Position numbers and translations under genes: made by a program. From a bacterium (GTDB taxonomy: Bacteria > Bacillota > Bacilli > Lactobacillales > Streptococcaceae): a stretch of 64,000 bases of DNA. The stretch spans positions 124,001-188,000 of the forward strand of contig CAJNCY010000002.1 in the NCBI GenBank assembly GCA_905221375.1, in the 5' to 3' direction. This document shows, in pieces, positions 41,812 through 51,237 of this stretch. Numbering within the stretch: the first letter of the stretch is position 1; every line of letters begins with the position of its first letter. The notes beneath the pieces are model-generated. The model made no database searches. It was given only the letters and a program-made list of their open reading frames with translations, and had not been told where the DNA came from.

Positions 41812-42981
41812 CTAATCTCCTCCTTTTTCTAAGCGAGCTAATAGTTCTTGTTTCTTACGTTCTAGTTCCAGACGAGTTTCCTCACTGGTTTCATTCTTAT
41901 AATCTGGATTGCTCCACTTGGGTACATTGGACTTGGTAGGACTGGGTTTACTGCTTTTTTGAGCCTGATTCTTCTGCCCTCGCTCACGAATACGTAAGAC
42001 TGCCTCTTCTGCCGAATGAATTTTTTGATAGGCATAGTCATTGGCTACCTTCATGGCATATTTCTCATTGATGTTTGCCGAATCTACCTTATTAAAAGTC
42101 AACAAGAGAATAATATTGATGACTTCGTCCAGCAAGCCCAAACCAGCCATCTGTTGCAAGAGTTCTCTTTCTGTTTGGGTAATACTTGCCTTGCGTGTTT
42201 GCTTGATTTCTGCCAAGAACTGCAGGGCAGTCTTACTTTTGGCTTCCTTGATAATGGTTGCTTCCTTAGGACTAAAGTCAGAGGAAATCGGTTTTTGAGC
42301 GATTTTTTCCCGCATGCGTTTGGTTGAAATAACCTGGGAAACAGCTGTTGACTTGGCCAATTGATAAGTTTCAAACCAAGTCCATTTCTTCTCCTCAGCA
42401 ATGGCAAAGAGGGTCAAAACATCGGACTGCTCATCCGCAAAGCGAAGCCCATCTCGAGCCATCAGCTGACGAAAATGGTCCAAGTCAAAATCGTTGGCCA
42501 CTTTCTTCTTGAGACCAAGGTCTTCTTGATTTCCTAATTCTGCCAAATCTGGAAAGACTTGATTGAGTGAGACAGGTATTTCTTCACCATCAGCACTTTC
42601 AACTTTCAAATCCTCCACAGCTGCATCACCAATCTTTTTCTCTAAAAGTCTGCGATAAACAGGATGTTCCAAGAAATCCTGACTTGAAAGAGGAGCATGG
42701 AGGGCTAGCTGATAAACCTCTCCCTTTTGATAGAGGGTCAAGAGATTGAAAGCAGATAGGATTTTCAAGGATTTTATCAGTCTATCCATCCCAAAGTTGA
42801 GATGGTTAAGAATGCTTGAAAAAAGATATTCCTTTCTACCATTATCCCAAAAACTAATCGTATAAAGATAAAGGCTCAGTGCCTCCTGACCGATAATCGG
42901 GAGGTAGCACTGTACCAGAGATGAGGTATCTTGCGACACCCGATTATTCTTTAGATAAGAAAAACGGTCAATTGGCTTCAT
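41812..42981 (-). CDS. dnaB: replication initiation protein DnaB (B. subtilis-type helicase loader)
   Basis: This is the Firmicute DnaB family, which with DnaD loads the helicase at oriC and at restart sites; it is not the DnaB helicase. The 389-residue protein starts MKPIDRFSYLKNNRVS, with DnaB/DnaD-like helical domains and a charged C-terminal tail (KSSKPSPTKSNVPKW). The gene begins immediately after nrdR and dnaI follows directly, the standard nrdR-dnaB-dnaI order. Confidence 0.93.
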   Translation of the reverse strand: MKPIDRFSYLKNNRVSQDTSSLVQCYLPIIGQEALSLYLYTISFWDNGRKEYLFSSILNHLNFGMDRLIKSLKILSAFNLLTLYQKGEVYQLALHAPLSSQDFLEHPVYRRLLEKKIGDAAVEDLKVESADGEEIPVSLNQVFPDLAELGNQEDLGLKKKVANDFDLDHFRQLMARDGLRFADEQSDVLTLFAIAEEKKWTWFETYQLAKSTAVSQVISTKRMREKIAQKPISSDFSPKEATIIKEAKSKTALQFLAEIKQTRKASITQTERELLQQMAGLGLLDEVINIILLLTFNKVDSANINEKYAMKVANDYAYQKIHSAEEAVLRIRERGQKNQAQKSSKPSPTKSNVPKWSNPDYKNETSEETRLELERKKQELLARLEKGGD

Positions 42982-43455
42982 TTATCTTTCCTTTTTCTTT
43001 TTAGAGGACTGGGTGATTTGTTGGAGCAAGCTCTCTAACTCACTGACATCCTTAAAACTACGATAGACACTGGCAAAACGTACATAGGTAATCTCGTCCA
43101 GTTCAGCCAACTCCTCCATGACGAGTGAACCAATGTCCTCACTTTGAATTTCATTTTCATTTCGACCACGGAGTTTCTGTTCGATACGATTGACTACCAT
43201 GTTGATTTCATCACTTGACACAGGACGTTTCTGGGCTGAGCGGATAATCCCATTAAAAATTTTATCTCTGGAGAATTGTTCCCGTGTGCCATCTTTTTTA
43301 ACAACCACTAAGGTTCTTTCTTCTACCCGTTCGTAGGTTGTAAAACGGTGCTGGCATTCATCGCACTCACGTCTTCTACGAATAGTGTTCCCTTCTTCTG
43401 CTTGGCGACTATCGATAACACTTGACTTGGTAGCCCCACATTTTGGACAACGCAT
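42982..43455 (-). CDS. nrdR: transcriptional repressor NrdR
   Basis: NrdR represses ribonucleotide reductase genes in response to dATP/ATP. The start [18 protein letters not shown] gives 157 residues, the usual length, and was chosen over a longer open frame. Residues 3-34 form a zinc ribbon (CPKC...CDEC) and the rest is an ATP-cone domain ('[19 protein letters not shown]'). Transcription is divergent from the GntR-ABC operon. Confidence 0.96.
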
Positions 43456-43594
43456 CCTTTCCCTCCTTATCGTTTTCTTTTCATTATACCATTTTTTAAA
43501 CGATTCCCAAAACAATTCTTCTTTTTGCTTGACAAGTTTTTTGTTTTGTTGTATTATTTAATTAAGACAAAGAGATAAAAGAAAGGAGACCAAG

Positions 43595-43960
43595 ATGTCC
43601 TGGACATTTGACAACAAAAAACCCATCTATTTACAGATTATGGAGAAAATCAAGCTTCAGATTGTTTCCCATACGCTGGAACCCAATCAACAACTTCCAA
43701 CCGTGAGAGAGCTGGCTAGCGAGGCCGGTGTCAATCCAAACACCATCCAAAGAGCCTTGTCAGACCTTGAACGAGAAGGATTTGTCTACAGCAAGCGAAC
43801 AACTGGACGATTTGTGACTGAGGATAAGGAACTGATTGCCCAATCGCGCAAACAACTATCCGAAGAAGAATTGGAACACTTCGTTTCCTCCATGACCCAT
43901 TTTGGCTATGAAAAAGAAGAACTACCAGGCGTAGTCGGCGATTATATTAAAGGAGTTTAA
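43595..43960 (+). CDS. GntR-family (YtrA type) regulator
   Basis: A 121-residue protein with a winged-helix domain (residues 10-75: 'QLPTVRELASEAGVNPNTIQRALSDLE') and only a short C-terminal tail, as in the YtrA subfamily. These usually repress their own ABC transporter operon and respond to cell-envelope antibiotics. The ATP-binding gene starts 4 nt after its stop, confirming the link. It is divergent from nrdR across a 139-nt gap. Confidence 0.9.
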   Translation: MSWTFDNKKPIYLQIMEKIKLQIVSHTLEPNQQLPTVRELASEAGVNPNTIQRALSDLEREGFVYSKRTTGRFVTEDKELIAQSRKQLSEEELEHFVSSMTHFGYEKEELPGVVGDYIKGV

Positions 43961-43964
43961 GCCT

Positions 43965-44660
43965 ATGTCATTACTAGCATTTGAAAATGTATCCAAATCT
44001 TATGGAGAAACCCCAGCCCTCGAAAATGTTTCCCTTGACATCCCAGCTGGAAAAATTGTTGGTCTCCTTGGCCCAAACGGCTCAGGAAAAACAACCTTGA
44101 TTAAACTAATCAATGGCCTCTTACAACCAGATCAAGGACGCGTCCTTATCAACGATATGGACCCAAGCCCAGCAACCAAGGCTATCGTAGCTTATTTGCC
44201 AGATACGACCTATCTCAATGAGCAAATGAAGGTCAAAGAAGCCCTAACCTACTTCAAGACCTTCTATAAAGATTTCAATCTTGAACGCGCCCATCATCTA
44301 CTTGCAGACTTGGGCATTGATGAAAATAGTCGTCTCAAGAAACTATCAAAAGGGAATAAGGAAAAGGTACAACTGATTTTGGTTATGAGCCGTGATGCTC
44401 GTCTCTACGTTTTAGACGAACCCATTGGTGGGGTGGACCCAGCAGCCCGTGAGTATATCCTCAATACCATTATCAACAACTACTCCCCAACTTCTACCGT
44501 TTTGATTTCTACCCACTTGATTTCTGATATCGAGCCAATCTTGGATGAAATTGTCTTCCTTAAGGACGGAAAAGTCGTCCGTCAAGGAAATGTAGATGAT
44601 ATTCGCTACGAGTCAGGTGAATCCATCGACCAACTCTTCCGTCAGGAATTTAAGGCCTAA
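43965..44660 (+). CDS. ABC transporter ATP-binding protein
   Basis: The 231-residue NBD has Walker A 'GPNGSGKTT' near residue 37, a non-canonical signature 'LSKGNKEKVQLILVMS' and Walker B 'LYVLDEPIGGVDPAAREY'. It is sandwiched between the YtrA-type regulator and a permease gene. Exporters of this class may extrude peptides or lipids; the substrate is unknown. Non-LSGGQ signatures are common in this subfamily. Confidence 0.9.
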   Translation: MSLLAFENVSKSYGETPALENVSLDIPAGKIVGLLGPNGSGKTTLIKLINGLLQPDQGRVLINDMDPSPATKAIVAYLPDTTYLNEQMKVKEALTYFKTFYKDFNLERAHHLLADLGIDENSRLKKLSKGNKEKVQLILVMSRDARLYVLDEPIGGVDPAAREYILNTIINNYSPTSTVLISTHLISDIEPILDEIVFLKDGKVVRQGNVDDIRYESGESIDQLFRQEFKA

Positions 44661-44675
44661 GCAAAGGAGATTATT

Positions 44676-45443
44676 ATGTTTTGGAATTTAGTTCGCTACG
44701 AATTTAAAAATGTTAACAAGTGGTATTTAGCCCTCTACGCTGCCGTGCTAGTTCTTTCCGTTCCCATAGGAATGCAAGGACACTACTATAATTATGTATC
44801 TTTCAAAGATAGCCAACCTGTCTTACTTTTCTTTCTGGCTCTCGTCTTTGGTGGATTGATGATTACACTTGGGATTTCAACCATTTTCTTGATTATTAAA
44901 CGATTCAAAGGTAGTGTCTATGACCGACAAGGCTATCTGACCTTGACCTTGCCAGTTTCTGAACACCATATCATCACAGCCAAATTAGTTGGAGCCTTCA
45001 TTTGGTCTATCCTTAGCTCCACTGTACTAGCTCTAAGCGCTTTTATTATTGTTACCATAACGGTTCCAGAATGGATATCAAATTCTGAGTTGATTCCACT
45101 TGTAGGAACATTCCTTCCTCAACTCTCTCTTGTGGGGTTATCCTTCCTGCTTAGTACAATTTCAGAAATCCTCTGCATCTACTTAGCCATTTCCATTGGA
45201 CAACTTTTCAATGAATATCGTACTGCACTTGCTGTTGTAGCCTACATTGGTATCAAAATCGTCATTGGATTTATTGAACTTTTCTTCAATACCAGTACTA
45301 ACTTCTATGTCAATTCACTTGCAGGATTTAATGATAATTTCTATATGGGAGCAGGTATAAGTATTGTTGAAGAACTCATTTTCATAGCTATCTTTTATCT
45401 CGGAACCTACTACATTTTGAGAAACAAGGTTAATTTGCAATAG
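44676..45443 (+). CDS. ABC transporter permease
   Basis: The 255-residue protein has about six predicted membrane segments with no cleavable signal peptide, of the ABC-2 type linked to YtrA-class regulators. It begins 15 nt after the ATP-binding gene and ends with a terminator at 45454-45494. It closes the gntR-ATPase-permease operon; the permease presumably dimerises to make the channel. Confidence 0.82.
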   Translation: MFWNLVRYEFKNVNKWYLALYAAVLVLSVPIGMQGHYYNYVSFKDSQPVLLFFLALVFGGLMITLGISTIFLIIKRFKGSVYDRQGYLTLTLPVSEHHIITAKLVGAFIWSILSSTVLALSAFIIVTITVPEWISNSELIPLVGTFLPQLSLVGLSFLLSTISEILCIYLAISIGQLFNEYRTALAVVAYIGIKIVIGFIELFFNTSTNFYVNSLAGFNDNFYMGAGISIVEELIFIAIFYLGTYYILRNKVNLQ

Positions 45444-45453
45444 TTTCATAATC

Positions 45454-45494
45454 AAAAAGGATAACATCTCATCGCAGAGAGGCTATCCTTTTTC
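45454..45494. terminator. terminator between convergent ABC operon and rgg
   Basis: AAAAAGGATA (45454-45463) pairs with TATCCTTTTT (45484-45493), with A/T runs on both sides, so it can work in either direction. Confidence 0.75.
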
Positions 45495-45522
45495 TTTTAT
45501 CTCATTTTCCGTCTAACTTTAT

Positions 45523-46386
45523 TTAAAAAACAAATCCTTTTAAATCTGATTTAAAGGTCTTGTTTAATTTCTCTATTGTGACCCTATCATTATATTCCTT
45601 AAATATTTTCATAGCTTTGGAACATTCTTTTTTACCTAACTCTACTTGATTCGTTTTTATGAGATAAATACCTTTTAAAAAAAGCAAATAATTCTTTTCA
45701 AAATAATATCCTTGTCTGGTCAGTAAATTTTCTAAATCATCTATAAAAAATTGAGCGCTATCTAACAAATTATTTTTTAATAATAATTCTAAATTAAATA
45801 AATATAAAGGAATTACTCTATGTGTTCCCATATCTGTTTTTAAAAAATGTCGTGTTTTCTTGATTACCGCTCTATATAGTAAGCTAATAGTTTTAGCGTT
45901 CATAAAAAACACCGAATTATAGAAAATTTTTAGTTCATACTCCATCCAATTATCTACAGAAAGCAAGTACTTTATTAACTCATTACATTTAGAGGCATTA
46001 TAAGGAAGGTTTGCAAGGCGATTAATCTGTTGTTCAGCAATCAATTTTATGTGACAATCGCATAAACTTTTTTCCTGCTTTTGTTTTAGTTCTATTTTCT
46101 TTATTAGTTCTTGTAACAAAATGATATCTGAAGAGTTTACAGCATGTTCTAGTTCTTCAAAAAAACATTCTTTTTTAGAATAATAGCAATGAACTAATTC
46201 TTCAAATTCCGAAAATGATATCCCCAGGCGATTTAACAACATGTAAAAATGATCAATAGATAATTTTGTAATCCCATTTTCGAAACGAGAAATAGTTGAC
46301 TCACTAATCTTATCACAAGCCAAATCTTTAAGACGAAAATTTTTTGAAATACGGATATCCTTTAAAACTGCTCCAAAATTTTCCAT
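45523..46386 (-). CDS. Rgg/GadR/MutR-family regulator
   Basis: The start MENFGAVLKDIRISKNFRL has GAGG seven bases upstream, giving 287 residues. Residues 5-60 form a helix-turn-helix ('LACDKISESTISRFENGITK') and the rest is a helical TPR-like Rgg C-domain. Rgg regulators commonly respond to short secreted peptides; I find no small hydrophobic peptide gene next to it. Its start is divergent from the choline-binding caspase gene, and an inverted repeat between them is duplicated with the target genes. The duplicated copy is near 49082. Confidence 0.85.
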   Translation of the reverse strand: MENFGAVLKDIRISKNFRLKDLACDKISESTISRFENGITKLSIDHFYMLLNRLGISFSEFEELVHCYYSKKECFFEELEHAVNSSDIILLQELIKKIELKQKQEKSLCDCHIKLIAEQQINRLANLPYNASKCNELIKYLLSVDNWMEYELKIFYNSVFFMNAKTISLLYRAVIKKTRHFLKTDMGTHRVIPLYLFNLELLLKNNLLDSAQFFIDDLENLLTRQGYYFEKNYLLFLKGIYLIKTNQVELGKKECSKAMKIFKEYNDRVTIEKLNKTFKSDLKGFVF

Positions 46387-46410
46387 AGTATTCCTCTTCC
46401 ATTTCTGCAA

Positions 46411-46434
46411 AAAATAAAACCTGTTTTTTTATTT
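46411..46434. promoter_or_regulatory. candidate Rgg operator between rgg and the caspase-like gene
   Basis: Inverted repeat AATAAAA-N7-TTTTATT (46413-46433), with a third AATAAAACAG half-site near 46459-46468 downstream. The same sequence recurs intact at 49082-49104 in front of the second copy. Function is inferred from the divergent arrangement. Confidence 0.45.
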
Positions 46435-46484
46435 GTGGTATGATTATGATTATACAAAAATAAAACAGAAAGGACAATATGATT

Positions 46485-47723
46485 ATGAAAAAAATTTTAT
46501 TGTCATCAGTTGCTTTACTGAGCCTAGTGACATCACTATCAGTAAATAGTCCAGTTTCTGCTCAAGAATCTATTTCTCCCAAGTCTTATAGTCACTCTAA
46601 TGGCAGTTGGATTCAATCGAATGGTCGTTGGTGGTATAAACATTCTGACGGTTCTTACACTAAAAACGGGTGGGAAAAGATCAATGAAACCTGGTACTAT
46701 TTTGATAGTGAAGGTTGGATGAAAACAGGTTGGTTCAATGAGTATGGAAATTGGTATTATCTAGATGATAGTGGTGCTATGAAAACAGGATGGTGTTTGA
46801 TTTCTGGTAGTTGGTATTATTTAAATACTAGCGGTGTCATGCAAACTGGCCTACAAACTATCGAAGGAAAACAATATTATTTAGCTGCCAGCGGTGCTAT
46901 GCAGACAGGTTGGCACAATATTGGAGATGATACTTATTTCTTTGCTAATAGTGGAGAAAAGCAAAATATCAATCGTCGGGCCTTAGTTCTTGGTGAAACA
47001 TCAACAACCGCTGTACCTATCGCAGATGTTAATGCTATGGAAAAGGTTTTTAGTAACCAAAACTTTAGTAAAGTTGTTCGTTTCCCTGATAAGACAAAAG
47101 CTGAGATTCTTGCAAAAATGCAAGAACTGTTTGAATCTTCTAGCGAAAGCGATGTGAACTATCTTTACCTTACTTGTCATGGAAAAGAAGATGGGACGAT
47201 AGCCATTGGTAGCGATAAAACATCCTTTTCAGGTTGGGAATTAGCATCTATACTGAAACAATATAAAGGTAAGTTTGTGGTTATGCTGGATTGTTGCTAT
47301 TCAGGAAAAATTATAGATGCAAATAAACCAAACAAAAAGGTTGCCTCCAAGTCTGAAGAAAAATTTGATGAACAAGCATTTTTGGCAGGATTTTCAACAG
47401 GAGATGTAGCAAGCAAGAATGGTGAAATGCTTGATTCTAAATTCCTCGTACTATGTGCCTCTTGGAAAGGTGAAGAATCGTATAGTTTAGTCGGAGTAGG
47501 TAGTCTTGCCACCAGATACTGGGCAATGGGTACAGGTTGGGATTCACTTCAAAATAGAATGATTTCGCCTATGGCAGACACCAATACTAACGGAAAAATC
47601 ACTTTAGAGGAACTATATCAATACTCTTATCCTCTAGTCCTTGAAGATGCATCAAAAATTCACGAAGAGCAACATGTATCAGTTTATCCAGAAAACAGCC
47701 AATTTGTTTTATTCCAAAAATAA
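46485..47723 (+). CDS. secreted choline-binding caspase-like peptidase with EF-hand-like loop
   Basis: The 412-residue protein (start MKKILLSSVALLS, 10 nt after AAGGA; an ATG six bases earlier is also possible) has a signal peptide ending near VSAQE. About six choline-binding repeats follow ('WYYLDDSGAMKTGW' type, residues about 35-165). The C-terminal part is a caspase-fold (C14) domain with the dyad His in 'YLTCHGKEDG' (about 232) and Cys in 'MLDCCYSG' (about 271). An EF-hand-like loop 'DTNTNGKITLEE' near residue 365 suggests calcium. The protein should sit on cell-wall choline. Target specificity and role are unknown. It precedes a second choline-binding gene by 12 nt. Confidence 0.85.
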   Translation: MKKILLSSVALLSLVTSLSVNSPVSAQESISPKSYSHSNGSWIQSNGRWWYKHSDGSYTKNGWEKINETWYYFDSEGWMKTGWFNEYGNWYYLDDSGAMKTGWCLISGSWYYLNTSGVMQTGLQTIEGKQYYLAASGAMQTGWHNIGDDTYFFANSGEKQNINRRALVLGETSTTAVPIADVNAMEKVFSNQNFSKVVRFPDKTKAEILAKMQELFESSSESDVNYLYLTCHGKEDGTIAIGSDKTSFSGWELASILKQYKGKFVVMLDCCYSGKIIDANKPNKKVASKSEEKFDEQAFLAGFSTGDVASKNGEMLDSKFLVLCASWKGEESYSLVGVGSLATRYWAMGTGWDSLQNRMISPMADTNTNGKITLEELYQYSYPLVLEDASKIHEEQHVSVYPENSQFVLFQK

Positions 47724-47735
47724 GGAGTTAAGAAA

Positions 47736-48881
47736 ATGAAAGTATCAAAAAAAATCACACTATTTGGTTTGTCTCTAGCAGGTTTAGCTTTACTAGCTTT
47801 CCCTCATTCAGGAAAAGCCTTTGAGCTTAAAGAAGTTTGGCGTGTTAAAGGAGGAGTTGTATATCAAGATGACAAAATTCTTCGATTTAACAATGGTCAT
47901 AGCATAGATATCAAAGTATTGGATTTACCAAAAACTGAGAAAATTGAGTGGAGGGTCAGTCTCAATGGTCAAGATCAAACTGTCAATTTCCTAAGTCAAG
48001 AAGTGGATAGATCCAATATCGGAGAAGAAGGACATTACCTGAATTTCTATGTACCTTATGGCTATAGAGGAGATATCAAGGTCGAGGCCAAGAGCGGAAA
48101 TGAAGTAAAAACCTGGTCCACTAAAGTGGTAGATGATGTATATAATGGTGGAAAGAGTGGCTACTACCATATTAAAGAATCAAATAATCAATACACCTAC
48201 CTTGATACTAAATGGGACTATCAAACCAAGACCTACACTGCTACCTTACCAGAGACTGTCAATGGTCAAAAAGTCTTTGCTTGGGCAGAGGAGTATGATA
48301 ATATTAAACTTGTAAAACCAGGGACTATCAGTCATTTCTACAAAGGGGGGGGAGTCTTCAGAGAACTTTATCCGATTGTAAAAGCAGAAAGCTGGCTAAA
48401 TCTAAAAAATAATCAAGGTGAAAAGTGGTACTATCAAAAACAAGGTCAACTAGTTCAAAATGCTTGGGTTAAGGACAGTGGAACTTGGTACTTTATGAAC
48501 GATAAAGGAGTCATGTTCAATCAAAATTGGCTCTATCAAGGTGGCAACTGGTATGCCTTTAAATCATCAGGAGCTATGATTGCTAGTGATTGGCTATATG
48601 ATAATCACTCTTGGTATTACCTAAAAGACTCAGGTTCTATGGCGACAGGTTGGATCAAAGATAGTGGTTCTTGGTATTACCTAAGCAATTCAGGTGCTAT
48701 GTTAACAGGCTGGGTGAAAGATAGCGGCTCTTGGTATTATCTAAACAACTCAGGTTCTATGGCAACAGGCTGGGTGAAAGATAGCGGCTCTTGGTATTAC
48801 CTTGCTTCATCAGGTAAGATGCTTCACAATACCTACACACCAGATGGCTACTATGTAGATGCCAGTGGCGCTTGGAAATAA
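47736..48881 (+). CDS. choline-binding surface protein with unique N-terminal domain (copy 1)
   Basis: The 381-residue protein starts MKVSKKITLFGLSLAG after AAGGAG, with a signal peptide to about residue 28. Residues 29-220 form a unique domain containing 'SLNGQDQTVNFL' and 'YVPYGYRGDIKVEAKSG', possibly Ig-like, which I do not recognise. Residues 225-380 are choline-binding repeats ('GSWYYLNNSGSMATGW' type). It is 12 nt after the caspase-like gene and probably cotranscribed. A G8 tract at 48345-48352 lies in the coding sequence and could be subject to slippage. Function as partner, substrate or localiser of the protease is inference. Confidence 0.82.
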   Translation: MKVSKKITLFGLSLAGLALLAFPHSGKAFELKEVWRVKGGVVYQDDKILRFNNGHSIDIKVLDLPKTEKIEWRVSLNGQDQTVNFLSQEVDRSNIGEEGHYLNFYVPYGYRGDIKVEAKSGNEVKTWSTKVVDDVYNGGKSGYYHIKESNNQYTYLDTKWDYQTKTYTATLPETVNGQKVFAWAEEYDNIKLVKPGTISHFYKGGGVFRELYPIVKAESWLNLKNNQGEKWYYQKQGQLVQNAWVKDSGTWYFMNDKGVMFNQNWLYQGGNWYAFKSSGAMIASDWLYDNHSWYYLKDSGSMATGWIKDSGSWYYLSNSGAMLTGWVKDSGSWYYLNNSGSMATGWVKDSGSWYYLASSGKMLHNTYTPDGYYVDASGAWK

Positions 48882-48970
48882 TCTAAAGTACACATTTTAT
48901 TCCATCAGCTATTAGTGTACCTGCTCAAACTAAATGTTATCAGAACTACAAAAAAATCTAGATAATAATA

Positions 48971-49015
48971 CAAAAAGCGAATCGAAACAATGAACTCTGT
49001 TTTGTTCGCTTTTTG
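48971..49015 (+). terminator. terminator of copy 1
   Basis: CAAAAAGCGAA and, on the inside, CGAAACA pair with TGTTTTG and TTCGCTTTTTG, with T5. The same structure occurs at 51238-51282 after the second copy. Confidence 0.75.
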
Positions 49016-49081
49016 TGTTCTATTCGAGAAATTATGGAAAAGAACCTCTCCTACTTAACTATCCCTCTTCCATTTCTGCAA

Positions 49082-49104
49082 AAAATAAAACCTGTTTTTT
49101 TATT
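49082..49104. promoter_or_regulatory. duplicated Rgg-type operator and promoter of copy 2
   Basis: AATAAAA-N7-TTTTATT as at 46413-46433, followed by the same ATG-ATT-ATG start. Copy 2 therefore keeps a full promoter although the gene behind it is broken. Confidence 0.45.
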
Positions 49105-49155
49105 TGTGATATGATTATGATTATACAAAAATAAAACAGAAAGGACAATATGATT

Positions 49156-50053
49156 ATGAAAAAAATTTTATTGTCATCAGTTGCTTTACTGAGCCTAGTG
49201 GCAACACTACCAGTAAATAGTCCAGTTTCTGCTCAAGAATCTATTTCTCCCTAGGATTATAGTCACTCCAATGGCAGTTAGTTTCAATCAAAAGGTCGTT
49301 GATGGTATAAACATTCTGGCGATTCTTACACTAAAAACAGGTGAAACATCAACAAGAGTAGTACCTATTGAAGATGTTAATGCTATGGAAAAGGTTTTTA
49401 GTAACCAAAACTTTAGTAAAGTTGTTCGGTTCCCAGATAAAACAAAAGCTGAGATTATTGCAAAAATGCAAGAGCTTTTCAAATCTTCTAGCGAAAGCGA
49501 TGTGAACTATCTTTACCTTACTTGTCATGGAGGAGAAGATGGGAAGATAGCCATTGGTAGCGATAAAACATCCTTTTCAGGTTGGGAATTGGCATCTATA
49601 CTGAAACAATATAAAGGTAAGTTTGTGGTTATGCTGGATTGTTGTCACGCTGGGACAATTATTTCTAAAGATAATACAGGTTAAGCCAATGAAGAAGCCT
49701 CTACGAAATATTTTGATTTAGATGAATTTGTATCAGGTTTTTCTAATATGAATGGTGGCGAAAAAGCAGGTGAGATGATTGACTCTAAATTTTTAGTACT
49801 CTGCTCATCAAGTTCGTCAGAATACTCTAGCGGCGGAGCTTTAAGTTTGGCAACTAAATATTGGTCTTTAGGTTCAGGATGGAACCCTGTACAGCAATCT
49901 CAAGGTTCTTTAATTGCTGATCAAAATTATAACAATAGAATCACGTTAAACGAATTGTATTCTTACTCACGTGAACAAGTCTTAAAACAAAATCATAAAC
50001 AACATATTGAAGTTTATCCAGAAAACAGTCAATTTGTTTTATTTCAAAAATAA
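49156..50053 (+). pseudogene. second choline-binding caspase-like peptidase, inactivated
   Basis: A copy of the 46485-47723 gene with the same signal peptide. A TAG follows after SISP, then TAG, TGA and TGA within the first repeats. Most of the choline-binding repeats are deleted, the deletion shifts the frame, and a TAA at 49681 cuts the caspase domain. The recognisable elements are 'YLTCHGGEDG', 'MLDCCHAG' and the EF-hand-like 'DQNYNNRITLNE'. The fragment 49271-49684 is open for 137 codons but has no signal peptide. Treat as a decayed paralogue. Confidence 0.88.
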
Positions 50054-50065
50054 GGAGTTAAGAAA

Positions 50066-51148
50066 ATGAAAGTATCAAAAAAAATCACATTATTTGGTTT
50101 GTCTTTAGCTGGTCTAGCCTTACTGGCTTTCCCTCATTCAGGAAAGGCCTTCGAGTTGGAAGAAGAATGGGTTATCAAGGGTGGTGTTAAGTATCAAGAT
50201 GGCAAAATTCTCCGATTTGACAATGGAAATGAAGTAGATATCAAAGTCTTGAATTTGCCAAAAACCGAGAAAATCGAGTGGACGGTCAGTCTCAATGGTC
50301 AAGATCAAACTGTCAATTTCCTAGGTCAAGAAAAGGACAAGTCTATGATGGGGGTAGAGGGGCGTTACCTGAATTTCTATGTACCTTATGGCTATAGAGG
50401 AGATATCAAGGTAGAAGCCAAGAGCGGAAATGAAGTAAAGACCTGGTCCACTAAAGTAGTAGATGATGTATATAATGATGGCGGAAAGAGTGGTTACTTC
50501 CGTATTGACGAATCAAATGATCAACACACCTACCTTGATGCAAAATGGGACTATCAAACCAAGACCTACACTGCTACCTTACCAGAGACTGTCAATGGTC
50601 AAAAAGTCTTTGCTTGGGCAGACGACTATGAAGAATTGAAACTTCAAAAACCAGGAGTTATCAGTCATTCCTACAGGGGGGCAGGAGCCTTCAAAATACT
50701 TTATCCGATTGTAAAAGCAGAAAGCTGGCTAAAAAAGAATTACAGTGAAAAGTGGTACTATCAAAAACAAGGACAATTAGTTCAAAATGCTTGGGTTAAG
50801 GACAGTGGAACTTGGTACTTTATGAATGATAAAGGAGTCATGTTCAATCAAACTTGGCTCTATCAAGGTGGCAACTGGTATGCCTTTAAATCATCAGGAG
50901 CTATGATTGCTAGTGACTGGCTATATGATAATCACTCTTGGTATTACCTAAGAGACTCAGGTTCTATGGCAACAGGTTGGATCAAAGATAGTGGATCTTG
51001 GTATTATCTAAACAACTCAGGTTCTATGGCAACAGGCTGGGTCAAAGACAGTGGTTCTTGGTACTACCTTGCTTCATCAGGTAAGATGCTTCACAATACC
51101 TACACACCAGATGGCTACTATGTAGATGCCAGTGGCGCTTGGAAATAA
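50066..51148 (+). CDS. choline-binding surface protein with unique N-terminal domain (copy 2)
   Basis: The 360-residue paralogue of the 47736-48881 gene has the same signal peptide, the unique domain (residues 29-220, some divergence: 'VIKGGVKYQDGKILRF' replaces 'RVKGGVVYQDDKILRF') and fewer choline-binding repeats (one 20-residue unit less). A G6 tract replaces the G8 of copy 1. The ORF is intact even though the caspase-like gene directly upstream is dead, so this protein may have been kept for its own function. Confidence 0.82.
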   Translation: MKVSKKITLFGLSLAGLALLAFPHSGKAFELEEEWVIKGGVKYQDGKILRFDNGNEVDIKVLNLPKTEKIEWTVSLNGQDQTVNFLGQEKDKSMMGVEGRYLNFYVPYGYRGDIKVEAKSGNEVKTWSTKVVDDVYNDGGKSGYFRIDESNDQHTYLDAKWDYQTKTYTATLPETVNGQKVFAWADDYEELKLQKPGVISHSYRGAGAFKILYPIVKAESWLKKNYSEKWYYQKQGQLVQNAWVKDSGTWYFMNDKGVMFNQTWLYQGGNWYAFKSSGAMIASDWLYDNHSWYYLRDSGSMATGWIKDSGSWYYLNNSGSMATGWVKDSGSWYYLASSGKMLHNTYTPDGYYVDASGAWK

Positions 51149-51237
51149 TCTAAAGTACACATTTTATTCCATCAGCTATTAGTGTACCTGCTCAAACTAA
51201 ATGTTATCAGAACTACAAAAAAATCTAGATAATAATA

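Noticed and set aside
41569..41832. 87-codon plus-strand ORF
   Set aside because: Antisense to dnaI with no supporting signals.
45444..46478. Search for a short hydrophobic pheromone gene next to rgg
   Set aside because: I saw no ORF of 20-30 codons with a ribosome site and hydrophobic core on either side of rgg.
49271..49684. 137-codon ORF as an intact short caspase protein
   Set aside because: It lacks a signal peptide and a ribosome site and is the remnant of the full-length duplicated gene, out of frame with its signal sequence.
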